This document shows, piece by piece, positions 19,704 to 27,906 of a DNA stretch of 30,767 bases; positions within the stretch are counted from its first letter, which is position 1; each line of letters begins with the position of its first letter. The notes beneath the pieces are model-generated. The model made no database searches and had not been told where the DNA came from. It saw only the letters and a list, made by a program, of their open reading frames with translations. The DNA lies in assembly GCA_009746045.1 (NCBI GenBank), contig RPFO01000436.1:2517453-2548219 (forward strand), given 5' to 3'. The position numbers and the translations under genes are program-made. The stretch comes from Mesostigma viride. Its lineage: Eukaryota > Streptophyta > Mesostigmatophyceae > Mesostigmatales > Mesostigmataceae.

Positions 19704-19843
19704 GCTTCATGTTCATTACGAGTCCCGTGGGTATGCCGTCCAATCTGCATGCGTGTCAGGCACGATTTCTGTGCGTACTCTCTAGCTAGTTAATCCGTCG
19801 TTCCGCGGGCGCGTCCGGTGCGCGTCCGATGCGCGCGACGCGA

Positions 19844-20371
19844 CTAGTGGTCGGGCACGGACGCTTTGTACACGTACCTCACCAGGTCCGGTTCGGTCGC
19901 TAACGGGTCGAGTTGCCAGTTCGACAATGTGCTGTCGGCCGCCTGGAAATCCGCCAAGGGGACGGCCGGGCCGTTCGAACTCCCCGAGGTCAGGACCAGG
20001 TAGTGTCCCGGTCCGACGCTGCCCGGCGGCGGGTCCGGCGCGACCACCGTCAGGCCGTCGACCGCGTACTCCCCCACCAGGATCTTGGCGATCATGTCGG
20101 CCGCGCGCTTGTCGTCCTCGGACGGGGCGCTCGAGGGCCACCATTGGAACCAGACCTTCCACCGCCTGCCGGCCAAGTCCGCGTTTTTCGCGTACGACCG
20201 CTCGGGCGAGGGGGGCGCGTTGTCGTAGGTCACGTACCCGATCCTGGTGTGAGGGGAGCGGTACATGTCGCTCCAGTTGAACGCGGGCCGGGCGATCCCC
20301 GCCTGGGGGAACGCGCTCCAGATGGGGCAGTTGAGCGTCACGAAGGGCATCATGCGTTGGACCACCGTCAT
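19844..20371 (-). CDS. Hypothetical virus-like protein, 175 aa
   Basis: The ATG at 20371 (MTVVQRMMPFVTLNCPIWSAF) opens an intact frame to the TAG at 19844. A TATA-like GTATAAG lies about a dozen bases upstream. The protein is rich in aromatic residues and Pro (FNWSDMYRSPHTRIGYVTYD, WKVWFQWWPSSAPS), then has an alternating beta pattern (GEYAVDGLTVVAPDPPP, GHYLVLTSGSS) and ends VRYVYKASVPDH. I recognise no family; a secreted or virion surface role is only a guess. It lies 42 bp downstream of the 399-aa gene on the same strand. Its own TATA-like box in the gap suggests separate promoters. Confidence 0.7.
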   Translation of the reverse strand: MTVVQRMMPFVTLNCPIWSAFPQAGIARPAFNWSDMYRSPHTRIGYVTYDNAPPSPERSYAKNADLAGRRWKVWFQWWPSSAPSEDDKRAADMIAKILVGEYAVDGLTVVAPDPPPGSVGPGHYLVLTSGSSNGPAVPLADFQAADSTLSNWQLDPLATEPDLVRYVYKASVPDH

Positions 20372-20413
20372 CTCGCCGTCTTATACTTACACCGAGCGAT
20401 AAAAAACGGCGCG

Positions 20414-21613
20414 TCAGATGGCGTAGAAGTAAGGGACGTACGGCCACGTATCCGGGAAGCAAGGGGGCAGGTGCGCGATCGCGCGACCGAACTTGAACGA
20501 CACGTAGGCCATCTTGCCGGCCGTCCCCTCGTTCATCATCGCGTGCACCCTCTTCAGCGTCGCGCGGTGCTCGTCCGCCTTCGCGTCGATCTCCGCCTTC
20601 TTCGCGTCCAGCCACGCGTCGAACGACGACATGTCGCCGGATCGCACGCACTTGTAGTCGTCCTTGGACGCGCGGTAGGCGCGGACTTCCATCCCGCGCG
20701 GCAACACGCACCGCATGACCTCGTGGTGGAAGTTCTTGATCCGGCGGTTGTCGTGGATCGCGTTGCACGCGTGGACGATCGATCGGATCGGCGGCCCGCG
20801 CGCCGTGCGCGGAAGTTCGGCCGTCGTGCGGCGGAACATCTCTATCATCAGGCGGTAGCACCTCCGGCGGGTGTGCGTGCGGAAGAAGATCAGCAGGGTG
20901 CACATGAACGCGATCCCGGCCTCCGCCCCGTACGCGTGCGCGAACGGGAACCCCGCCGTGACGATCGGGAGGGACTTGTGGCCGTCGTCGCCCTTGACCA
21001 GGAGGTACGCGGACCGCGTCAGCTCGCCGAAGTGCGCCGCCACCTTGTCCGCGCGGTCGGAGCTCGGGAGGGGGAAGATCAGGCGGAGGGCGTTCGCGTG
21101 GTCGCGCGTCCACGCGCCGGGCGTCGGCTCGAGGGCGGCCGTCGCCAGGTCGAGGACGCAGATGTCCGGGGCGGACGCGACGTCGACGGTCTTCGCGGCC
21201 GTCCGGAACTCGTCCACGGCCTGGTTGAACAGGACCGCGTCGCCCGATCGCGAAGACTCCAGCAACTTTTGCTGGATCGGGCGCAGGAGCGCGCGGGCCT
21301 TGGCGACCCGCGTCTCCCGCTCGCTCGCCAGGACGTCGCGGACGTCGGCGGCGTCCTCGCGTCCCTCGAACGCCTGGCGGACCTTGAGGACGGACTCCGT
21401 GTCCATGTGTTTGGCGATCTCGTTCCAGATGTGCGCGTTCGCGTACAGCTCGCTCGGGGCGACGGCGGCCTTCCTCTGCAGGAAGTCGGGGATCTCGAAC
21501 CGCCGAGGCGCGTGGACGTCCGCCGTGCCCTCCGCGGCCGCGGCGACGGTATTATCGGCGGGAGACCCTCCCGTTGGGTTATGGACAATAGGCATGTCCG
21601 CCGTGTCCGTCAT
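20414..21613 (-). CDS. Hypothetical virus-like protein, 399 aa, intact
   Basis: The frame runs from ATG 21613 (MTDTADMPIVHNPTGG), preceded by GAGTATACG, to the stop at 20414 without interruption. It is mostly helical. A charged coiled-coil-like part occupies about residues 70-130 (VRDVLASERETRVAKARALL). A segment near residues 225-255 (GAEAGIAFMCTLLIFFRTHTRRRCYR) has a short hydrophobic core. A second charged helix lies near 335-365 (DAWLDAKKAEIDAKADEHRAT). The C-terminus is aromatic and Pro-rich (FPDTWPYVPYFYAI). I recognise no enzyme motif. As one of the longest unbroken frames on this side it is very likely a real gene. Confidence 0.75.
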   Translation of the reverse strand: MTDTADMPIVHNPTGGSPADNTVAAAAEGTADVHAPRRFEIPDFLQRKAAVAPSELYANAHIWNEIAKHMDTESVLKVRQAFEGREDAADVRDVLASERETRVAKARALLRPIQQKLLESSRSGDAVLFNQAVDEFRTAAKTVDVASAPDICVLDLATAALEPTPGAWTRDHANALRLIFPLPSSDRADKVAAHFGELTRSAYLLVKGDDGHKSLPIVTAGFPFAHAYGAEAGIAFMCTLLIFFRTHTRRRCYRLMIEMFRRTTAELPRTARGPPIRSIVHACNAIHDNRRIKNFHHEVMRCVLPRGMEVRAYRASKDDYKCVRSGDMSSFDAWLDAKKAEIDAKADEHRATLKRVHAMMNEGTAGKMAYVSFKFGRAIAHLPPCFPDTWPYVPYFYAI

Positions 21614-21722
21614 CGTATACTCGTAAGGTCTCGGCTTTTGTCTCGAGCGCGGGACGCGTGGGACAGTCGAGGTGTCCTGACGAGGATTCGGTTCTCGCGA
21701 GTGGTGGTGGGTCTGGCCGATC

Positions 21723-21889
21723 CGGTGCTTCGTCCGGTCAGTGTGGGGAATATATTCGAGCAGGACCCCTAACCGACGGTTCGTGACGACGACGCGTTCA
21801 TCCTACTCGTTCGTGAAAACCGGTCGCGATCCGACGGCCGTGGATCGGCCGGTCGTAAATCGTGACGGAAGCGCGCGAAGGTGGTACGG
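21723..21889 (+). repeat. Direct repeat left of the adhesin gene
   Basis: This resembles 23793-23955, about 2.07 kb downstream. Shared text includes CGGTGCTTCGTCCGGTC, GGGGAATATAT(T/G)CGAG and CCTACTCGTTC(G/A)TGAAA, and ends near ATCGTGACGGA. The plus-strand translation of both copies gives TRSSYSF(V/M)K(T/A)GRD. So this copy looks like a cut-off duplicate of the promoter and start of the gene at 23865. Confidence 0.8.
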
Positions 21890-21921
21890 AAGATTCGGTG
21901 GCGCGAGTGGTCGCGGGGCGC

Positions 21922-23699
21922 TCACTCGGTGCCCCACCGGTACTTAAGGTACGCGTTGACGACGGCGAGGTCGGACGACGTCTTGCACACGTTGAATACC
22001 ATCACCTCTCCTATCCACCCGTCAAATGCGTAATACGGACTGGTGAAACTCCCGCCTATCGAAAAGCCACCGTATGGGGGGGCTGAGCTCAGCGTCCCCT
22101 GGTAATCGGTCCCGTTCACGCCATCGAGAGACGCGCTCCATACCTTGGGCGTCGACGCCGTGTCGTACGCCACGTGCGCGATGTGGGTCTGGTCGTCGAA
22201 TATATCGGCGCTGTTCGCCAGCGTATTGAACGTACTCACGCCGGAATACGCTTTCACGGTCAGCAAAGACACGTCGTACGCGATCCGCGGCATGCCGAAC
22301 GAGCTCATCCCCCCGCTACGAACACAACTCCTTTCTCCGTCAACCCGTTGAGCTGTGGTGTATGGATGTAAGGATCCGGGCGCGCGGAGGCCGTGTTGCG
22401 CTGTTTGAAGACGACGACGACGGTACGCGTGCTCGCGTTCAAGAAAGGCCACGAAATGTTGTACAAGTATCTCCGGTTCGGGTACGCGTAGAACCTCAGC
22501 CACTTGTCCGCGACCCCGCCCGAACGCGCGTCCAGTTCGGGTTGCGTCGACGCTGTGGTCTGGGACAGGTTATAAGCGCTCTGAGCCTTGTTGGCCATCG
22601 TGCGCACCTTACCGCCGACGCTCGCGGTCCCCGTCCCCGCGCTGTCGGTGAGAGTCGACAGGTCGGATGGGTCGTACCAAGCCATGAGAGTGGAATCGGT
22701 CTTCGGATTGTACGCGAGATACGTAAACGATATGGTGTTCGATGCCAAGTTGGTGACCCCCGGTGACGTACCGAGCGCGTTTACCAGTCCCGCGCCGACG
22801 GAAATCCTCGTGGCGGTGTATGGCGTGGTAGATTGAACGTAGAACGTATACGACGCGCCCTCTCCCGCGAGCGAGTTCGCGGTCCCGTTGGACAGCGAAA
22901 GCGCCGACAGACTGAAGCCGACGACCGGCGCGCTGAACGTGGCCGTCACGAGCACGGGCGAGTCGTACGTTTCCGCCGGTGCGGTCGTCGTCAGTCCCAC
23001 GGTCAGGGGAGGGAGGTACGTGAACGAAATGGTGTTCGATGCCAGGTTGGTGACCCCCGGGGACGTACCGAACACGCTTACCAGTCCCGCGCCGACGGAA
23101 ATCCTCGTGGCGGTGTACGGCGCGGTCGATTGAACGTAGAACGTATACGACGCGCCCTCTCCCGCGAGCGAGTTCGCGGTCCCGTTGGACAGCGAAAGCG
23201 CCGACAGACTGAAGCCGACGACCGGCGCGCTGAACGTGGCCGTCACGAGCACGGGCGAGTCGTACGTTTCCGCCGGTGCGGTCGTCGTCAGTCCCACGGT
23301 CAGGGGAGGGAGGTACGTGAACGAAATGGTGTTCGATGCCAGGTTGGTGACCCCCGGGGACGTACCGAACACGCTTACCAGTCCCGCGCCGACGGAAATC
23401 CTCGTGGCGGTGTACGGCGCGGTCGATTGAACGTAGAACGTATACGACGCGCCCTCTCCCGCGAGCGAGTTCGCGGTCCCGTTGGACAGCGAAAGCGCCG
23501 ACAGACCGAAGCCGACGACCGGCGCGCTGAACGTGGCCGTCACGAGCACGGGCGAGTCGTACGTCTCCGCCAGTGCCTCCGTCGTCAATTCCACGGTCGG
23601 GGGAGGAACCGGAGCTTTCCGCCGAGATCTCTGTCTTCTCGTGGCGTGTGGAGCGATGCCTATCGGCCTCATGAATCGGTCTGTATATGGGTAAGACAT
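21922..23699 (-). CDS. Adhesin-like protein: three Ig-like repeats plus LamG-like domain, one frameshift
   Basis: The ATG at 23699 (MSYPYTDRFMRPIG) starts ~592 codons. After a basic N-terminal segment come three 99-residue repeats (about residues 35-331). Each carries ETYDSPVLVTATFSAPVVGF, LSNGTANSLAGEG, and GVTNLASNTISFTYL, a pattern of bacterial-type Ig-like domains (Big family). The C-terminal ~260 residues (LMAWYDPSDLSTLTD, WLRFYAY, GGFSIGG, FDGWIGEVMVFN, YLKYRWGT) resemble LamG/concanavalin-type lectin domains. A run of six C at 22309-22314 breaks the frame between VVFVAGG and MSSFGM, as if one base were missing. The role is probably cell or glycan binding, for example a virion fibre. 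No signal peptide or membrane segment is seen. The gene lies between two direct repeats and reads opposite to its right neighbour. Confidence 0.78.
22707..23597 (-). repeat. Three in-frame 297-bp repeats encoding Ig-like domains
   Basis: The period is 297 bp (units about 23597-23301, 23300-23004 and 23003-22707). The first two units are almost identical over most of their length. The third differs at a few sites (for example TTPYTATR and VNALGTSP). The identity points to recent duplication or gene conversion. Confidence 0.95.
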
Positions 23700-23792
23700 A
23701 TTTGGTCTCGTCGCGCCCTCGTGAGCGGGTCGCGGCGTGTCGCCCGTCGATCGCATCGTGCCGGATATCTGACGAGGTGACTCGGACCGACA

Positions 23793-23955
23793 CGGTGCTT
23801 CGTCCGGTCGGCGAGGGGAATATATGCGAGTAGGATGAGGGTCGACCCCGTCCGACGGTGCGGGATGCACACGCGCTCGTCCTACTCGTTCATGAAAGCC
23901 GGGCGAGATTCGACGGCCATTGGTCGGCACGGCGGGGATCGTGACGGACGCGCGC
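23793..23955 (+). repeat. Direct repeat right of the adhesin gene, includes start of the 23,865 gene
   Basis: This is the second copy of the 21723-21889 sequence. It contains GGGGAATATATGCGAG, a TATA-like promoter word, about 45 bp before the chosen ATG at 23865. Confidence 0.8.
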
Positions 23956-24654
23956 GCGCGCGGGATTTGGCGGAGGCCATCGTGTGTAATATCCTCGACA
24001 TGACGTGTCGCCGCGCGAACGAGTTCCTTACGCACAACCCCGACACGGCGAGACCGGCGCCCGTGCTGGCGATCGTCAACGCCGCCCTGCGCGTCGAGAC
24101 CATGGGTCACATGGACCGACCCGATCTCGAGGCGGAGGTTGCGGCGACGCGGCGGATCATCGCGGGACTCGACGGCGACGACGCGGCGGTCGAGGAGGGG
24201 GTGGAGGAGGACCGAGCGGGGAGGGGAGGAAAGGGTGATGGCGCGGCGGACTCGGAGGACTGGACGGAGGAATTCGTCAAGGAGGCCTTGCGCGTAAACG
24301 ACCCGACCGTCCCTGTCCCTTCGTGTCCGTGCGAGAACTGCGGCTCCTGCCGGCCGCCGCGCGGAGGTGGGAAGAGTGGGAGCCGAAGGACTCGCTCCTC
24401 CGCTCTCTGAAGAGCGCATGCCCGAGATCGGGTGGCACGCGTTGACCCAGTGCGTCGACTTGGGCGAGCTGGACCCTCGCGACTTCGGGGCCGTCACGGC
24501 CTCCGGTGCGCGTCCGGGCGCCCGTCGCGCGTCGGCGAGTCGGCGTCTTCGACCACGGTTGATCGGCCCGCGTCGGCCCGTTCTCCTTGCACCTGGCGCG
24601 TCGTCCCGCGTCGACCTCGACTTCGACGTCGGACGCGACGAGGCGCGGCGGTAA
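23865..24654 (+). CDS. Hypothetical charged protein with Cys cluster, two frameshifts
   Basis: The start chosen is the ATG at 23865 (MHTRSSYSFMKAGRD); MTCRRANEFL at 24000 is an alternative. The first frame runs through LAEAIVCNIL, HMDRPDLEAEVAATRRIIAG, an acidic Gly-rich stretch and EEFVKEALRVNDPT to CPCENC. The reading then moves near 24333-24341 to a frame with RRWEEWEPKDSLLRSLK. Near 24400-24420 it moves again to a frame with MPEIGWHALTQCVDLGELDP and a basic tail ending DFDVGRDEARR at TAA 24652-24654. Each shift fits a single missing base. The Cys-Pro-Cys cluster might bind a metal if it is not itself an artefact of the frame break. Function unknown. It is convergent with the next gene, with ends close together or overlapping. 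Confidence 0.55.
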
Positions 24655-26441
24655 TACGAGGCGTCCGCGTTGTGCCTGGCGGGGTCGGCGGCCGGGTTCG
24701 CGATCTCGATCCTTTCGTCCGCGTACGGCTCGTCCGGATCGTCCGGGTCGTCCGGGTCGTCGTACCCCTCGCTCGCGGCGGACGTCGTGACCGGGTCTTC
24801 GGTCGGATCGCGCGCGTCCTCAATCGCCTCGCGCGCCGCCGCCATCGCCTCTCGGATCCTGGTCATCCGTTCGTCCGCGCGTTCGTTGGCCTTGCGCGCG
24901 CGCTCCTCGGCGGTCGCTTTCCCCTTCGCGTACTCGCGACTCGAGGGGGTCTCCCGGTGCGAGAGACACACTTGCTTGAGGTGCTCGGCGCCCGGCCAGA
25001 AGTTGCCCTTGCGGAACTGGTCGAGCAGTTCCGCGCCGTACTTGTGCTCGGCGCGGAGGTGGGCGTAATCGGCGGCGTTCATGGACGAATGCGCCCTGCC
25101 CTTCAGGTAATGCTCGATGTTCCGCCACGCGAGGAACGTCTCGTTGTCCAACTCGCGCTTGCCGCACACACGTCCGCCCTGTTTGATCAGGGCCGCGATC
25201 GACTTCCGTTCGCCTTCTTGACCGGCGCGCGGCCGTCCTTGCCCGGTCGTCCGTCCTCGTGGCGTAGAGACGCCGCCCGGCGACCCACGTGTCGTACTCG
25301 TGCTCCAAGGTCCCGCGGCCCGTCCGTCCGGCTTTCCTCGCCCCCGCGTTGGCGCGATCTCCGCTCTTGGCCCCGGCGCCCCTCGCCCCGTCTCCGGGCT
25401 CGTCGACGACTCGCGCCGCGGGACCGGGCGCGACCGACACGACCTGCCGGGGTTGTGCGACCCCCTCCGTCCTCCTCGGTTCTTTTCGCGTGACGGGGGC
25501 GCGATCGACGGACACGGGCTGCCGGGGTTGTGCGACCCCCTCCGCCCTCCTCGGTTCCTCTCGCGCAACGGATTCGTGGACGCGGCTCGCCTTTTTTGCG
25601 CCTCCTTTTCCGCGCGTCTAGCCCGTTCTCCTCGTTCAGCGCGCGCTTCTCGGCTCGATAGGCCTTGCGAGATTGCGCCGCCTTTCCCATTTCGAGCACC
25701 GCGTCGGACAGATATCGGAGGGCTTCGTTCTCCGAGTCCATCTCCGCGGCCCGTTTCGCTAAGTCCGCGAGTTCTGTCCTCCTGGAGTTCTTTGTGGGGT
25801 TTCGGACGAAACTGACCAGATCCATCTGGACGAGATCCGGGAAGGACCGGTTGTACATTTTCGCGGTCTCGGCGAGGTACCTCTCGTACCTTTCCCTCTT
25901 CTCCTCGGCTTTCTCTCGCTCTCGCGCTTCCCGCCTCGCGTCATGACTTTGTCGAAGCGCGGCCAGTTCGGTCGCGGCCGCGTGGGGGTTGGCCATCGGA
26001 TTCCGCGCCGGTTCGCTCAGCTTCTCCTTGATTATCCCCCTGACCTGGTCGAGCATCCTCTTTTTCGCCGTTTCGTGGTTGTAATCGAGCTTGCCTTGAG
26101 CGATTTCTTCGGCCGCACGGCGTAGGCGTCCGAGATTCGGGTCGTCCGGGTTGTTGGCGTCGATCTTCGCGTGGTAGGGGGCGACGTTGTTATAGGTCGG
26201 GACGAACTCGTTCAGAAGCCTCTGGACGCGAGCGTCGTCGTAGTCGCCGATCCGTCTGTCGAATTTGTCGAACTCGTCCGCCCGCGTCGTGTGCGTCCTG
26301 CGTCGAGCGATCCCGCGGCGGACGCTCGTCCTCGTGCGCGCGACGGTTCTTTCGCGCGACCGTCTTCCGTGCGGCCTTCCGCGGTCTTGCGCGCGCGGAC
26401 GTCGATCGCGTCGACGTGCGTCTGGATCGGTTCGGGGGCAT
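24650..26441 (-). CDS. Long charged coiled-coil protein, several frameshifts
   Basis: The ATG at 26441 (MPPNRSRRTSTRSTS) opens a very basic N-terminal tail that could bind DNA. Near 26270-26292 the frame changes to DEFDKFDRRIGDYDDARVQRLL, followed by a long charged helical part (REKAEEKRERYERYLAETAK). Around the six-T run at 25592-25597 it moves to VHESVAREEPRRAEG, which holds a 75-bp tandem repeat, and then EHEYDTWVAGRRLY. Near 25215-25290 it changes again to KSIAALIKQGGRVCGKRELD, with FLAWRNIEHYLKGRAHSSM and a DDPDDPDDPDEP run. The downstream end is uncertain because that frame stays open far beyond; I place it near 24,650 where the convergent gene ends. No enzyme motif is seen. A virion core or scaffolding role is possible. 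Confidence 0.5.
25441..25572 (-). repeat. 75-bp in-frame tandem repeat, about 1.8 copies
   Basis: Copies start at 25441 and 25516 and share CTGCCGGGGTTGTGCGACCC and CTCCTCGGTTC. On the minus strand they encode EEPRRAEGVAQPRQ and KEPRRTEGVAQPRQ, spaced 25 residues apart. Confidence 0.9.
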
Positions 26442-26537
26442 TCTCTCTCTATATATATGTGATCACGCGCGCGGCGCTCGTACAACAGTAGGAGTAGAAA
26501 AGAGAATTCCGCGCCCTGCGAGCGCGGAGAAAAAAAG
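26442..26537. promoter_or_regulatory. Divergent promoter, 96 bp
   Basis: It separates the minus-strand start at 26441 from the plus-strand start at 26538. It holds TATATATATG-like sequence near 26448-26460 close to the minus gene, TGATCA, and a purine-rich stretch AGGAGTAGAAAAGAGAATTC toward the plus gene. Short leaders would result on both sides. Confidence 0.5.
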
Positions 26538-27499
26538 ATGTCCTCAGTATACGCGGGTCGAGCGGCGGACCGCGTCGGAGGTCGCGCGCGAATGAACGCG
26601 CAAAGGGTCGCCAGGAACTACCCCCGGTTCTGGCTGACCGCGCGGGACATGAACAGGGTCCCGTGGCGGCCTTTCGGAAAGACCACCGTGGACGATCTGC
26701 GACGGTTCGGCAAGTTTCGAGGGCTCGTATTGTACAGAGGACTGCGGAAGAGGTGCATGGAGTGCGCTCTGTGGCTCCATCAGCGCGCGTGCGTGATCCA
26801 GCGGTGGGTCCGTTCCGTCGTGTTGCCGTACCGCCGCGCCAGAGAGGCCGTGCGGAGGAGGGTGTGCATGCGGCCGCGCAACGCGGAGGATCCCATCACG
26901 TTGGAACCGCTGCCGCCGAAAGAGAGGGTGTTCAAGTTCGTGCGCCCCGATCGCAGGGTCGCGGGGTTCGACGCGGTCAAGCTGGCCGAGTACGTCGTCG
27001 CGTCGGGGACGTTCGAGGACCCCGTCACCAGGTACCCTTTCCACCCGGTCGACTTGCTGCGATTGGACCGGCAGGTGCGGGACTTGGGGTATCAGCGCCT
27101 CTCCACGTTGGAGCTGTGGAAGCGGCCGGATTTCGTCCGGCGATGCGAGAGAGGGAGTCGCTCGTCGCGGGGATGGAGCGCATGACGGGCGACGTCGTCG
27201 AGATGATGATCGACCTGTCCAAATACCCGACCGGCGAGGCGGCCGCGCTCCTGAGGTCGGAATATTACCCGCAGTTCTGTTCGAATTTTGTGCAGTTGTC
27301 GATGGTGGACGTCCACGCGGCGGAGTGCGGACGGTCGGGATACATCGCGCGCGTGAGAGATGAAATGCGGCGAGTGGCCGCCGAAGAAGAGTCCGCCGCG
27401 AAAACGGAGAGGACCGAATTTCTGAGAGAATTGGCTGTCATGTTATCGTGCGACGCGCGCGTGATGCGATTCGTCGTCACGGGAGGCTTTTATGGTTAA
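26538..27499 (+). CDS. IQ-motif and U-box-like protein, ~320 aa, one frameshift
   Basis: The ATG at 26538 (MSSVYAGRAADR) opens the frame. Residues about 83-100 (RACVIQRWVRSVVLPYRR) resemble an IQ calmodulin-binding helix. Residues 117-168 show EDPITLEPLPP, a FKFVRPD strand, GFDAVKLAEYV and DPVTRYPF. That spacing recalls a U-box or degenerate RING fold of the kind seen in uncharacterised proteins of algal viruses. Near 27138-27142 a single-base loss shifts the frame from PDFVRR to MRERESLVAGMERM. The C-terminal part is helical (ATGEAAALL-like, RVRDEMRRVAAEEESAAKT) and ends FVVTGGFYG at TAA 27497-27499. The U-box reading would imply ubiquitin ligase-type activity, but this is inference from motif order only. 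It converges on the zinc-finger gene across a 33-bp gap. Confidence 0.65.
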
Positions 27500-27509
27500 T
27501 AAATGTCGC

Positions 27510-27527
27510 GAATAAAGCGGTTTATTC
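27510..27527. terminator. Palindromic bidirectional polyadenylation signal
   Basis: GAATAAA, a GCGG loop and TTTATTC form a perfect 7-bp inverted repeat. It gives AATAAA on both strands between two convergent stop codons (27499 plus and 27533 minus). A further AATAAA overlaps the plus-strand stop. Confidence 0.75.
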
Positions 27528-27532
27528 AATGA

Positions 27533-27829
27533 TTACGATGATATCATCACGGTGCATAACTTGTCTCTGCGTGTCTCCTCCCCTCTTTGGACACCGAGTC
27601 TGTTTGCGAACTCGGCGGGGGTGGGGTTGCGTTCGGGGTTGGACGAGGCTCGCTCGCACGCGGCCGCCACGAGGTCTTGTCCCTCTTTGGTCATCATCCA
27701 AGTGTGCTGGTCGTTGTAATGCCGGATCCACTTCTGGTACGTGCCGAAGGCGCTTTTGCACGAATAGGACGGACATTTGAACGGTCTCTTCGCGACCGTC
27801 GAAGGGGTCGAAGGGGAAGTTTCCTCCAT
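27533..27829 (-). CDS. C2H2 zinc-finger protein, 98 aa
   Basis: The ATG at 27829 (MEETSPSTPSTVAKRP) gives an intact 98-residue frame to TAA 27533-27535. Residues 19-42 form FKCPSYSCKSAF then WIRHYNDQH, a C-x4-C-x12-H-x4-H pattern (Cys19, Cys24, His37, His42) typical of a single C2H2 finger. The rest is polar, with NPTPAEFANRLG near the end. It probably binds nucleic acid and may be a regulator; the target is unknown. The stop lies a few bases from the palindromic polyadenylation signal shared with the convergent gene. The upstream neighbour on the same strand ends 77 bp away. Confidence 0.75.
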   Translation of the reverse strand: MEETSPSTPSTVAKRPFKCPSYSCKSAFGTYQKWIRHYNDQHTWMMTKEGQDLVAAACERASSNPERNPTPAEFANRLGVQRGEETRRDKLCTVMISS

Positions 27830-27906
27830 CGTCGGCGCATACAAACAGCGCAGACATTGTGGGGAGACGTGACGCGACGTCGCGCGTCGGCGTCCGCTCG
27901 CGCCCC

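Noticed and set aside
19913-21772. A 619-codon plus-strand open frame
   Set aside because: It is the antisense of two intact minus-strand genes, with Arg-rich low-complexity translation typical of GC-rich shadow frames.
22305-25568. One 1,087-codon minus-strand protein
   Set aside because: The long open frame joins parts of the coiled-coil gene and the adhesin through the region of a plus-strand gene. Separate starts, content changes and frame breaks show at least two genes.
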